Origin: a virus
IMG/VR virus record: IMGVR_UViG_3300042475_001932
Span: 1 to 25,007 of that record
DNA length: 25,007 nt
Strand: one strand, 5' to 3'
Shown here: piece by piece, positions 16,330 through 21,843 of the stretch
Layout of the letters: each line of letters begins with the position of its first letter
Position numbering within the stretch: position 1 is the stretch's first letter
Position numbers and translations under genes: made by a program
Notes under the pieces: generated by a model
What the model was told of the DNA's origin: nothing
Databases searched by the model: none
What the model saw: the letters and a program-made list of their open reading frames with translations, nothing else

Positions 16330-16583
16330 GCGCTGAATCCTGGGTAGCCATTGCCGCCCTGACATTTGTCGTCGTTGTCCAAGCGGGCGCATCAATCTGG
16401 TGGGCGGCTACGGTCAATTCCAAGGTCGCGGCGTTGGAAGCAGCGGCCAAAAGCCACGGTGACCTACGCGACATTGTGATTGAGATGCGTACCGAGATGC
16501 GGGGATTTCAAGGCGTCATCCGGGATTTAGCCGAGGGTATCAAAGACCTTCGCCGTCCAGCCCGGCGCGGGCAAGAGGGGTAA
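16326..16583 (+). CDS. Single-TM membrane protein of the lysis region
   Basis: An 85-residue protein. The frame is open back to 16227, but ATG 16326 is preferred because earlier starts overlap the tailspike gene and GAGAA lies at a usable distance. One transmembrane segment (about 6-30, 'WVAIAALTFVVVVQAGASIWWAAT') is followed by a helical, charged cytoplasmic or periplasmic tail ('LRDIVIEMRTEMRGFQGVIRDLAEGIKDLRR'). Small proteins of this plan lie beside holins in many phages. It could be an antiholin, a class III holin-like protein or a spanin-like factor. Context (holin candidate and endolysin next) supports a lysis role. Confidence 0.65.
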   Translation: MSAESWVAIAALTFVVVVQAGASIWWAATVNSKVAALEAAAKSHGDLRDIVIEMRTEMRGFQGVIRDLAEGIKDLRRPARRGQEG

Positions 16584-16590
16584 CGTCCCG

Positions 16591-16824
16591 ATGGGCAAGG
16601 TGTTCCGCGATCTATTCACCGGCACGGATGGCAAGACCTTTGCCATCGGGCGGATTGCATCGGTCCCCACGCTCTTTTCCGGCCTTGGCCTTCCCCTTGG
16701 CGCTTTGGCAATGGGCCAGACGCTGGACTTCGCGGCCCTTGGCGTCTTCTACGGCGGCGTTGCTGGTGGCGTTGCGGCGCTTATTGGCTTAACATCACAT
16801 ACAGAACCCAAGAGTGGCGAATGA
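16591..16824 (+). CDS. Holin candidate (two hydrophobic segments)
   Basis: A 77-residue protein with a GAGGGG Shine-Dalgarno before ATG 16591. It starts with a short basic/acidic segment ('GKVFRDLFTGTDGKTFAIGRI'), a start seen in small phage holins. Hydrophobic segments follow at about 22-42 and 46-67 ('FAALGVFYGGVAGGVAALIGL'), then a charged tail. It overlaps the endolysin start by 4 nt (ATGA). Size, two membrane segments and position directly before a peptidoglycan hydrolase make it the best holin candidate in the window. Confidence 0.7.
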   Translation: MGKVFRDLFTGTDGKTFAIGRIASVPTLFSGLGLPLGALAMGQTLDFAALGVFYGGVAGGVAALIGLTSHTEPKSGE

Positions 16825-17246
16825 AATACGCACTTGGCCCGAAATCGCTTGCCAAGCTGGACGGCGTGCATCCGGATCTAGTCAAGGTGGTCAAGCGCGC
16901 CATAACCCTCACCCGGCAGGACTTCATGGTTCTGGAAGGTGTCAGGACACCCGCCCGCCAAGCTGAATTGTACGCGCAAGGCCGCACAAAGCCCGGCCCC
17001 AAGGTCACATGGACGATGACATCCAATCACTTCCGCAAGGCGGACGGCTACGGCTATGCGGTTGATCTCTGTCCCTTCCCGGTAGACTGGAACACGGCGT
17101 CGAAGTTTGACGACATTGCAGACGCGATGGAAAAAGCGGCTAAGGCGGAAGGCGTTGCAATCCGGTCAGGTATGGATTGGGACCGCGACGGCAAGCGCCG
17201 TGAGGTTCGGGAGACGGATTCGCCTCACTTTGAGTTGGCCCGTTGA
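16821..17246 (+). CDS. Endolysin, M15-family peptidase (L-alanyl-D-glutamate type)
   Basis: A 141-residue protein coupled to the holin gene. It has the metallopeptidase M15 / VanY-like signature: an early 'VLEGVRTPARQAELYAQGRT' motif, zinc-ligand segment S68-N-H70 leading to A80-V-D82-L, and P135-H136 in 'ETDSPHFEL' as the third ligand. 'SGMDWDRDG' before it matches the loop that precedes the final motif in phage T5-type endolysins. It has no signal peptide, so release to the periplasm would need the holin. The enzyme would cut the peptide stem of peptidoglycan. Length is normal for the family. Confidence 0.92.
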   Translation: MKYALGPKSLAKLDGVHPDLVKVVKRAITLTRQDFMVLEGVRTPARQAELYAQGRTKPGPKVTWTMTSNHFRKADGYGYAVDLCPFPVDWNTASKFDDIADAMEKAAKAEGVAIRSGMDWDRDGKRREVRETDSPHFELAR

Positions 17247-17428
17247 TCGATAACACCCTTCCGATGGTCGCAGCGGTCCTGCACCGTGCCTATCGGGAGA
17301 ACCGCCGCGCCTACGTCGAGGAAGCGTCACGGTTGATCCCTACAATGTCACCGTGGCCCAAGCGGCGAAGTTCCAAACGTAGACCCATTCCCGGCGTCAT
17401 TGACGCACCTACGGACAGCGAGGGCTAG
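17243..17428 (+). CDS. Small basic protein, unknown function
   Basis: A frame of 61 residues if it starts at TTG 17243, which overlaps the endolysin stop (TTGA); ATG 17264 gives 54. The N-terminal half is helical ('MVAAVLHRAYRENRRAYVEEASRLI') and the C-terminal half is very basic and Pro-rich ('PWPKRRSSKRRPIPG'). It fits exactly between the endolysin and the phosphoesterase, whose GTG start overlaps its TAG. The basic tail might bind nucleic acid; no family is recognised. Confidence 0.55.
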   Translation: MIDNTLPMVAAVLHRAYRENRRAYVEEASRLIPTMSPWPKRRSSKRRPIPGVIDAPTDSEG

Positions 17429-18534
17429 TGCCTACACCTGCACGAACGGACGAGGGGCCGCGTTCGCGCCGCTCCGTCAAAGAGCGCATCGAGGCCAAAC
17501 TACGCCAAGGCCATAGGCCAAGAGGCATGACGGGCAATGGCAACGGGGCCGTTGCGGAAGCGGCGTTAGAGGCGGTTGCAGAGGGCGAGTTTGCCACGAC
17601 CGCCGCGTTCAAGTCGGCCATGCTGGACTTGCCGCCGGAATGGGAACCGGATTGGTCCCTATACAGGGCGCAACGCTACCAGCAGCCCGTTCCACTGTCG
17701 GTGCTGACACCGGCCCTAGAACCCTTCCCGATGGCCCCTAGCGGCACGCCACAGCGTATCCTAGTCATCGGCGACCTACACAATGACCCGCGCCACGAAC
17801 ATCGCCTGAAGGTGCTAACGTGGGCGGCGCGCATGGCAAGCGAACACCGCTACGACCGCATCATCCAGGTTGGCGATTGGTCAACCTTTGACAGCGTGAA
17901 CCAGCACGACGACAACGCCACGGTGGCCGCAAGGTCCAAGCCATCGGTGAAGGTCGATCTGGAAAACCTCACCCAATCGCATCAGGCCTTCCGACGCGGG
18001 ATGGCGGAAGACTATCGCCCCAAGCTCGACTTTCTGCTAGGCAATCACGAGAACAGGCTAGAGCGGTTTGAAAATGCCAACCCGGAAAGCGTCGGAACCT
18101 TCACCCTCGCAAGGGATGAAACCTTTGCACAATTCGGCTGGCGGTCACGACCTTATGGCGAACTGTTCTATGTGGAAGGTGTCGCTTTCACCCACCATCC
18201 CACTAATGGCGCTGGCCGCGCTTATGGCGGCAAAACCGGCCCGCAACGGGCAGCAAACGAAAGCACCGTCCCTGTAGTCAGCGGTCACACTCACAGACGC
18301 CAAGTGCATGATAGCCCGAAGATCGGCCCGGTTGACGTCATTAGCATGGTCGAGGTCGGATGCGGCCTTCTCTGGGGCGAAGTCGAATCCTACGCACGTC
18401 ACGGCCTGACGGGCTGGTGGCACGGCCTAGTGCCGATGACAGTGCAAGGCGGGGTCATCACCGATCTTGAGTTCAAGTCAATGCTGACAATCCGTGACCG
18501 TTACAGCGATGACGGCGCTGACGTGAGGTCATAG
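17428..18534 (+). CDS. Calcineurin-like metallophosphoesterase
   Basis: A 368-residue protein with GTG start overlapping the previous stop by one base. Residues 1-60 are basic and helical, possibly a small HTH ('RSRRSVKERIEAKLRQGH'). From residue 110 the metal-binding motifs appear in order: G115-D-L-H118, G149-D-W151, G205-N-H-E-N-R210, H256-H257 and G286-H-T-H289. All expected ligands are present, so it should be active on a phosphate ester, possibly a nucleic acid or nucleotide; substrate unknown. It follows the lysis genes, an unusual neighbourhood for a DNA-processing enzyme. Its TAG stop lies inside the first 12-bp direct repeat flanking the hairpin element. Confidence 0.88.
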   Translation: MPTPARTDEGPRSRRSVKERIEAKLRQGHRPRGMTGNGNGAVAEAALEAVAEGEFATTAAFKSAMLDLPPEWEPDWSLYRAQRYQQPVPLSVLTPALEPFPMAPSGTPQRILVIGDLHNDPRHEHRLKVLTWAARMASEHRYDRIIQVGDWSTFDSVNQHDDNATVAARSKPSVKVDLENLTQSHQAFRRGMAEDYRPKLDFLLGNHENRLERFENANPESVGTFTLARDETFAQFGWRSRPYGELFYVEGVAFTHHPTNGAGRAYGGKTGPQRAANESTVPVVSGHTHRRQVHDSPKIGPVDVISMVEVGCGLLWGEVESYARHGLTGWWHGLVPMTVQGGVITDLEFKSMLTIRDRYSDDGADVRS

Positions 18535-18543
18535 GGCTTGGCG
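18532..18543. repeat. Left 12-bp direct repeat flanking the hairpin element
   Basis: TAGGGCTTGGCG occurs here and at 18750-18761, in the same orientation. Each copy is separated by exactly 4 nt from the ends of the 198-nt inverted repeat. This copy contains the phosphoesterase stop codon. Confidence 0.85.
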
Positions 18544-18547
18544 GGAA

Positions 18548-18745
18548 GCTGCGGCGTGTATGCGCCCTTACGGGTAGCATAAACCCAACGGCGAACCAGT
18601 GGGCGTTGGCGCGAACCCGCAGCCCAAACACCCTAGCGCATATCACTGGATTGGTGTAGGGTTTTCTTGCTGCGGCGGTGGTGACACGGCCCATTGGTCC
18701 GCCGCTGGGTCGATGCTACCCGCAAGGCCGCATCCCCGCCGCAGC
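18548..18745 (-). repeat. 198-nt long inverted repeat / giant hairpin element
   Basis: Positions 18548-18604 pair with 18689-18745 in one unbroken register: 48 of 57 positions are Watson-Crick complements with no bulge. After a roughly 12-nt internal loop on each side, a second stem follows (18617-18623 with 18669-18675, and 18630-18635 with 18657-18662), leaving an apical loop of about 21 nt. Of the nine mismatches in the outer stem, four become G-U pairs if the leftward strand is transcribed, but only one if the rightward strand is. No T run follows on either strand, so it is not a standard intrinsic terminator. It fills the gap between two convergent genes and may be a MITE-like insertion or a structured RNA. 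Strand is given as minus because of the G-U bias. Confidence 0.85.
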
Positions 18746-18748
18746 GGC

Positions 18749-19018
18749 TTAGGGCTTGGCGTCATCCAAAAACAACAGCCCTTCCGCTATTGCCTCGATT
18801 TCCGGTTTCGCAGACTGAATAGCGTCCTGCATCTCGTTGAGCGCAATCCGGCGCGTAAAAGGGTCTGACATGCGCTCCGCGTCGTTTGACATCAACAGGA
18901 TCGCCACAAGCATTTCAGCCTTGCGGGTCGTCGTCGGCGGGTCAGCTAGGGCCATCCAATCCATTCGCGATAGTACCGCGCGTTTTTCGTTGCGAGCAAC
19001 AAAAAAACTTTGTAACAT
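18749..19018 (-). CDS. Small helical protein, unknown function
   Basis: An 89-residue frame if it starts at ATG 19018; ATG 18964 would give 71 residues, and neither has a good Shine-Dalgarno. Residues 30-89 read as a genuine helical protein ('TTTRKAEMLVAILLMSNDAERMSD', 'NEMQDAIQSAKPEIEAIAEGLLFLDD'). The first 18 residues cover an AT-rich palindrome and may not be translated. It is convergent with the phosphoesterase, with the hairpin element between them. If that element is an insertion, the gene originally ended ten codons further on. No family recognised. Confidence 0.55.
   Translation of the reverse strand: MLQSFFVARNEKRAVLSRMDWMALADPPTTTRKAEMLVAILLMSNDAERMSDPFTRRIALNEMQDAIQSAKPEIEAIAEGLLFLDDAKP
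18750..18761. repeat. Right 12-bp direct repeat flanking the hairpin element
   Basis: This is the exact second copy of TAGGGCTTGGCG. On the leftward strand it encodes the last codons of the 89-residue gene (A-K-P) and part of its stop. The pair of copies looks like a target-site duplication. Confidence 0.85.
18983..19006. repeat. AT-flanked palindrome
   Basis: A GTTGC-GA-GCAAC core is flanked by five T on the left and seven A on the right. It stands out in this GC-rich DNA. It overlaps the -35 element of the candidate rightward promoter and lies within the 5' part of the leftward gene, so it could be an operator. Confidence 0.5.
18990..19018 (+). promoter_or_regulatory. Candidate sigma-70 promoter for the spanin genes
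   Basis: TTGCGA at 18990-18995 and TAACAT at 19013-19018 are separated by 17 nt; each matches consensus at four of six positions. It would read toward Rz/Rz1 with a leader of roughly 185 nt. It is plausible because the hairpin element and the leftward gene separate the spanins from the main late operon. Confidence 0.35.
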
Positions 19019-19026
19019 AAACTGTT

Positions 19027-19162
19027 CATCGGGGCTGCAAGCCCGATGGCCGGGATCGGTTGCCAACCGATTTTAGGCGGGTACCAACCGTCCAAGGGAC
19101 GTTTCTGTGGCATCCCAAGGCCCTTTCTTTTTTCAAGCACCGCGCCGCCCTTATGGCGGCGC
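19027..19162 (+). promoter_or_regulatory. Structured leader ahead of the spanin genes (three hairpins)
   Basis: Three stems lie between the candidate promoter and Rz. CATCGGG/CCCGATG spans 19027-19048. ATCGGTT-GCC-AACCGAT spans 19055-19071 and is followed by TTT, so it could be a weak terminator. A perfect 8-bp GCGCCGCC/GGCGGCGC stem with a 5-nt loop spans 19142-19162. The last lies 46 nt before the Rz ATG. Together they suggest control of spanin expression by RNA structure; no known riboswitch class is recognised. Confidence 0.45.
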
Positions 19163-19208
19163 ACCTTTGGGCTTTTCCTCTGCCGCAGCGCCCGTTATTG
19201 GAGCCCAC

Positions 19209-19568
19209 ATGCTTCCCATTCCCCTAACCCCCCGCCTTATCCTAACCGGAATAGCCGCTACAACCCTTCTAGCGACCGTGGGCGGGTTATACTGGAAGGG
19301 TAGACACGATGCCGCCGAACGGGCCAAGGCCGCTGTAGAGGCATCCCAAGCCGCCCAGCGTCAAGCCGAAGTCACCACGACCGCGCTGGATGAACATTCC
19401 ACCCGCACCGTGATTATCAGAGAGCGCCAAGATGCAGCCGTCCAGATCATCCAAGCCGCGCCGGGTTCTGATAGCCCGGTCCCTCCTCTTGTGCTCGATG
19501 CTTGGCGTCGTGGGTTGCTCAACGATTCAGGCACCGCCGACCCCGATAGTCCCGCAAGCGTTCCGTGA
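19209..19568 (+). CDS. Rz: Rz-like inner-membrane spanin (i-spanin)
   Basis: A 119-residue protein. ATG 19209 has GGAG six bases upstream; the frame is open back to 19077, with GTG 19107 a second possible start. One N-terminal membrane anchor is visible (about 9-27, 'RLILTGIAATTLLATVGGLYW'), then a periplasmic helical region rich in Ala/Glu/Gln ('AERAKAAVEASQAAQRQAEVTTTALDEH'), as in Rz proteins. The decisive evidence is the lipoprotein gene nested in the +1 frame at its 3' end. Rz and Rz1 together fuse inner and outer membranes in the last step of lysis, so the host is Gram-negative. Confidence 0.85.
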   Translation: MLPIPLTPRLILTGIAATTLLATVGGLYWKGRHDAAERAKAAVEASQAAQRQAEVTTTALDEHSTRTVIIRERQDAAVQIIQAAPGSDSPVPPLVLDAWRRGLLNDSGTADPDSPASVP

Positions 19569-19737
19569 GCCTTGCCGTCGACCCGACCCGTCATCCGTGG
19601 CGACCGTGGGCGACCTAGCCAGCTTCTCAGTCCGTCAAGATGCGGCGCTGTCCGTGTGCGATTCTGCCCGGTCAGCCCTTGTCCAGATTATAGATGGAAC
19701 GCAGGCCCCGAAGCGGAAACGGTTTGGGTTGTTCTAG
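19432..19737 (+). CDS. Rz1: Rz1-like outer-membrane lipoprotein spanin (o-spanin)
   Basis: A 101-residue protein starting inside Rz and overlapping it by 137 nt in the +1 frame, the classic embedded or overlapping spanin layout. The signal peptide has a basic n-region (R10-R11, R16) and a hydrophobic core ('SLLLCSMLGVVG'). A lipobox V-V-G-C places the lipidated Cys at 29. The mature part begins with a Pro-rich stretch ('STIQAPPTPIVPQAFREP'), typical of Rz1. Its TAG shares the palindrome CTAG with the stop of the leftward gene that follows. Confidence 0.87.
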   Translation: MQPSRSSKPRRVLIARSLLLCSMLGVVGCSTIQAPPTPIVPQAFREPCRRPDPSSVATVGDLASFSVRQDAALSVCDSARSALVQIIDGTQAPKRKRFGLF

Positions 19738-19946
19738 GGCTTATTGTCTCCTGCAACAATGGCCCGGCATGCAGGGCAAACCGCGCGGTTTCCGGGACCA
19801 ATTTTCCAGCCTTGTTCTCTAGCTTCTGCCCGCGCGCCGGAAGCATTTCGACCTTGCGGGTTATCGTTCCTGTCGGACCAACAATTATTATACGGCCCGT
19901 TGCCGGGCTTGCGCTCGTCGCACATAACTTCGACATACAGCCCCAT
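19734..19946 (-). CDS. Small Cys-containing (zinc-ribbon-like) protein
   Basis: A 70-residue protein; ATG 19946 overlaps the stop of the upstream DUF551 gene (ATGA). Cysteines at 9, 22, 57 and 60, with the last pair as C-P-A-C, and the segment 'EAREQGWKIGPGNRAVCPAC' follow a pattern common in small early phage proteins thought to bind zinc. It is the last gene of the leftward operon and ends tail-to-tail with Rz1. Role unknown; host-takeover or nucleic-acid binding are possibilities. Confidence 0.75.
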   Translation of the reverse strand: MGLYVEVMCDERKPGNGPYNNCWSDRNDNPQGRNASGARAEAREQGWKIGPGNRAVCPACRAIVAGDNKP

Positions 19947-20269
19947 CACTTCACCCCTGGTTCTGAGGGAGGGGAAGGGAGAGGTTGCCAGTGGGTGAAG
20001 TAGTTAGGATTGGCGTGAAAGCGGTCTTTCAATTGGCCGTCGTTAACCCAGCCTTCCTCAACCGCGCCCTCGACCTCTATCTGGCCGCGCGGCAGGCCGT
20101 CTTGCCAGCACACGACCTCGCGACATTTGTGGTTGATCGAACCCGCCAAGATCGGCGTCCCATCCCTCGGAGACGTCGCAATATCCCGCCACCCGCTCAC
20201 TGGTAGGGCTGAGGGTGCGCGGGTGTTCCATGCTCGGAGCTTCAACTCAACCTGTTCACTACGGCTCAT
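19946..20269 (-). CDS. DUF551-type protein
   Basis: A 107-residue protein. The core 'GWRDIATSPRDGTPILAG', 'REVVCWQDGL' and the C-terminal 'YFTHWQPLPSPP' are the hallmarks of the DUF551 domain, widespread in phages and without a known activity. The N-terminal 'VELKLRAWNTRA' resembles the tail of Lar-like small phage proteins, so the gene may be a fusion. It is coupled by ATGA overlaps on both sides. Confidence 0.85.
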   Translation of the reverse strand: MSRSEQVELKLRAWNTRAPSALPVSGWRDIATSPRDGTPILAGSINHKCREVVCWQDGLPRGQIEVEGAVEEGWVNDGQLKDRFHANPNYFTHWQPLPSPPSEPGVK

Positions 20270-20280
20270 GGTGTGGGGTC
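20263..20280. repeat. Gene-junction repeat, copy 1
   Basis: An 18-bp sequence (GGCTCATGGTGTGGGGTC) covering the stop/start overlap between the 73-residue and DUF551 genes. It is identical to 20481-20498. Confidence 0.8.
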
Positions 20281-20487
20281 TCCGATAGAGGTGTCAGTTG
20301 CCTCGACCAAACCGCTGTCGAGACCGCAGTAGAGGCAGACCGCGACCTCCCTGGATTGATTTACCGGTTGGGCAACGTCACGCTCGCATGTTCGGCACGT
20401 CGCGGCGGTTACTGGCTCATCAGCCAGCCAGCCGAGCGTCCAAGGCCAGCAGGCGACTTGGCGCGCATGAACCAATCGGAGGCTCAT
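20266..20487 (-). CDS. Small zinc-ribbon-like protein
   Basis: A 73-residue protein with C31-x-x-C34 and C51-x-x-C54, spaced as in a zinc ribbon, and a Trp-rich N-terminus ('VACWPWTLGWLADEP'). It is coupled by ATGA overlaps to both neighbours, and an 18-bp DNA repeat spans each of its boundaries. Function unknown. Confidence 0.75.
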   Translation of the reverse strand: MSLRLVHARQVACWPWTLGWLADEPVTAATCRTCERDVAQPVNQSREVAVCLYCGLDSGLVEATDTSIGDPTP

Positions 20488-20498
20488 GGTGTGGGGTC
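20481..20498. repeat. Gene-junction repeat, copy 2
   Basis: This is the identical 18-bp copy at the junction between the 113-residue and 73-residue genes. The adjoining TCCTTAGCTTGAA is shared in turn with the next junction at about 20832, so three successive gene boundaries carry related DNA. Confidence 0.8.
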
Positions 20499-20825
20499 CT
20501 TAGCTTGAATGGCCTTCAGCATTGCGAGGATCAGGGCTAGGGCGGGGGTGGGGGCGTAAGCAGTGTCGAGGTGCTTTGCGCGCCAGTTCACGCCCCATCC
20601 ATCGCCGCGAAAGCGCTGGAACAGTTCGACTTCGTACTTCGGCAACACCCGCTCGCAGAGGGCCAGAGCGGCGTCGAGGGAGGTGGTGTACAAAGCAGCG
20701 TGTGTCGGGTCTTTTTCACCAGCGGGCGGATTGTCTTGAACAAGCGCATACCAGATAGCCCGGTCGATGTGGCGATCCGGCCCCGTCGCCCCCTCCACCC
20801 GCTCGATAAGGTCTGTGAGGCTCAT
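20484..20825 (-). CDS. Phage ABA-sandwich-like small protein
   Basis: A 113-residue protein. It starts 'LTDLIERVEGATGPDRHIDRAIWYAL', continues 'YTTSLDAALALCERVLP', 'GDGWGVNWRA', and ends 'APTPALALILAMLKAIQA'. This order is one I associate with the phage ABA-sandwich family, common in early operons and without a proven role. It has ATGA overlaps at both ends. Confidence 0.75.
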   Translation of the reverse strand: MSLTDLIERVEGATGPDRHIDRAIWYALVQDNPPAGEKDPTHAALYTTSLDAALALCERVLPKYEVELFQRFRGDGWGVNWRAKHLDTAYAPTPALALILAMLKAIQAKDPTP

Positions 20826-21148
20826 GTCGGCTCCTTAGCTTGAAGGGCTCGGGCGGCCATGTCGGCGGCCTCTAAGAAGTGGTCGCACTTAGCGGCCATA
20901 GCATAGACCGAACGCATCAGGCCGGGGTCGGCGAAACGCGCTTGGGGGGTGGCCCGTGCGTTCAGATCGGCGGCTAGTTTTTTCGCCTCCGTCGCCTTTT
21001 CCCTCAGAGCCTCCACCAGTTCCCGCTTCTCGTCGGCTGCGGCAATGAGCGCGTAAAGCTCGTCGCATGTAATTATGTAGGACATGCCGTCCGTATCGCG
21101 TTCCCATTGGGCGACCCGGTTTTTCAATTTCTTCAGGTCTTCATCCAT
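20822..21148 (-). CDS. Helical small phage protein
   Basis: A 108-residue protein, almost entirely helical. An N-terminal charged helix ('DEDLKKLKNRVAQWERDTDG') leads into 'CDELYALIAAADEKRELVEALREKATEAKKLAADL', a likely coiled coil, and the end is a variable Ala-rich helix. It is similar in style to Ea22/Ead-like proteins of lambdoid phages. Three nucleotides separate it from the upstream gene. Function unknown. Confidence 0.7.
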   Translation of the reverse strand: MDEDLKKLKNRVAQWERDTDGMSYIITCDELYALIAAADEKRELVEALREKATEAKKLAADLNARATPQARFADPGLMRSVYAMAAKCDHFLEAADMAARALQAKEPT

Positions 21149-21151
21149 TGG

Positions 21152-21838
21152 CTAGGTCTCCTGTGAGGTGGGGGAAACTTTTGGCTCGCGCGGCACATCA
21201 ACCCATTCAAGCGGGAACGTATGTTCCATCTGCCGCTCCAACTCAGCCACTACCTCCCGCAGTCTGGCGTTCTCGGTAGCCTCGTCCGACCCGGCGCGCA
21301 CAAGGTCGGCAACGTCGGACTTCAGGCGCTCGACTTCGGCCTCTGCGGCAAAAGCGCGGGCTTTCCACGGAGCGTTTTCGGCAACCCTCTGCCCTTGTTC
21401 CACAAGGTCTGCCGTGAGGTCGCCACGAATAAACGCCCTCACCTCGTCCCGCTCCTTAGCAAGCTTGGCGTTCAGGGGCGCCAGACCGCCGATGGAGGAC
21501 CGCAGTCTGGCGTTCTCGGCCTCTGCCTCGGATAGGCGGTCAAGGAGGGACACGCTCGTCACCCCCTTCAGGCGCTCGACCTCGGACGCCAGCTTATCGG
21601 CCCGCATCTCTGCCATCATGGTAGCGCTGGTGGCTTCGTCTAAAGAGGCTTTCAGCCCATCAACCGGAGACGGTCGGGAGAGCCATTGATCGGCTTTGGC
21701 GAGGGACTCCCTGTCCTTGAAGTTGTCGGGGTCGTAACCGCTATTTGGATGCTTGCGCTTCACTTCGGCCAGATAGCTGTCCAGCACAAGCCAGCTTGAC
21801 GGATCAATAATCCGCGCCAGTTCCTCTCGTTCGGTCAC
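21152..21838 (-). CDS. Chimeric coiled-coil protein, Ea22-like
   Basis: A 228-residue protein. Residues 1-59 ('REELARIIDP...SLAKADQWLSRPSPV') are homologous to the start of the gene at 22519-22851. Residues 68-91 ('EATSATMMAEMRADK' and 'EVERLK') match residues 111-134 of the gene at 21844-22416. The rest is a long coiled coil with repeated 'EAEVERLKSDV' and 'ENARLREVV' segments. It appears to be assembled from pieces of its neighbours. Ea22-like proteins are early-expressed and poorly understood. Confidence 0.75.
   Translation of the reverse strand: MTEREELARIIDPSSWLVLDSYLAEVKRKHPNSGYDPDNFKDRESLAKADQWLSRPSPVDGLKASLDEATSATMMAEMRADKLASEVERLKGVTSVSLLDRLSEAEAENARLRSSIGGLAPLNAKLAKERDEVRAFIRGDLTADLVEQGQRVAENAPWKARAFAAEAEVERLKSDVADLVRAGSDEATENARLREVVAELERQMEHTFPLEWVDVPREPKVSPTSQET
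21602..21638. repeat. Duplicated coiled-coil coding block, copy 1
   Basis: A 37-bp stretch matching 22051-22087 with three differences. Both encode the E-A-T-S-A-T-M-M-A-E-M-R segment in the same frame. Confidence 0.8.
21801..21829. repeat. 29-bp identical block, copy 1 (N-terminal module)
   Basis: Identical to 22814-22842; encodes E-E-L-A-R-I-I-D-P at the start of the 228-residue gene. A second shared block (21661-21682 with 22695-22716, and 21690-21705 with 22724-22739) lies at the other end of the module. Confidence 0.85.
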
Positions 21839-21843
21839 TTCGT

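Noticed and set aside
18548-18623. tRNA-like fold in the left arm (GCTGCGG at the start pairs with CCGCAGC 70 nt on)
   Set aside because: There is no T-loop, D-loop or anticodon stem in the right places; the same bases pair better in the long hairpin.
18473-18694. Leftward 73-residue frame and rightward frame 18599-18868 over the hairpin element
   Set aside because: Both products share a related segment only because they read the two arms of the inverted repeat; neither has a ribosome binding site or sensible composition.
18548-18745. Hairpin element as an intrinsic bidirectional terminator
   Set aside because: No T run follows either arm on either strand, and the stem is far longer than normal terminators.
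19107-19208. Separate small gene ahead of Rz
   Set aside because: It is the same frame as Rz without a stop between; treated as an alternative start instead.
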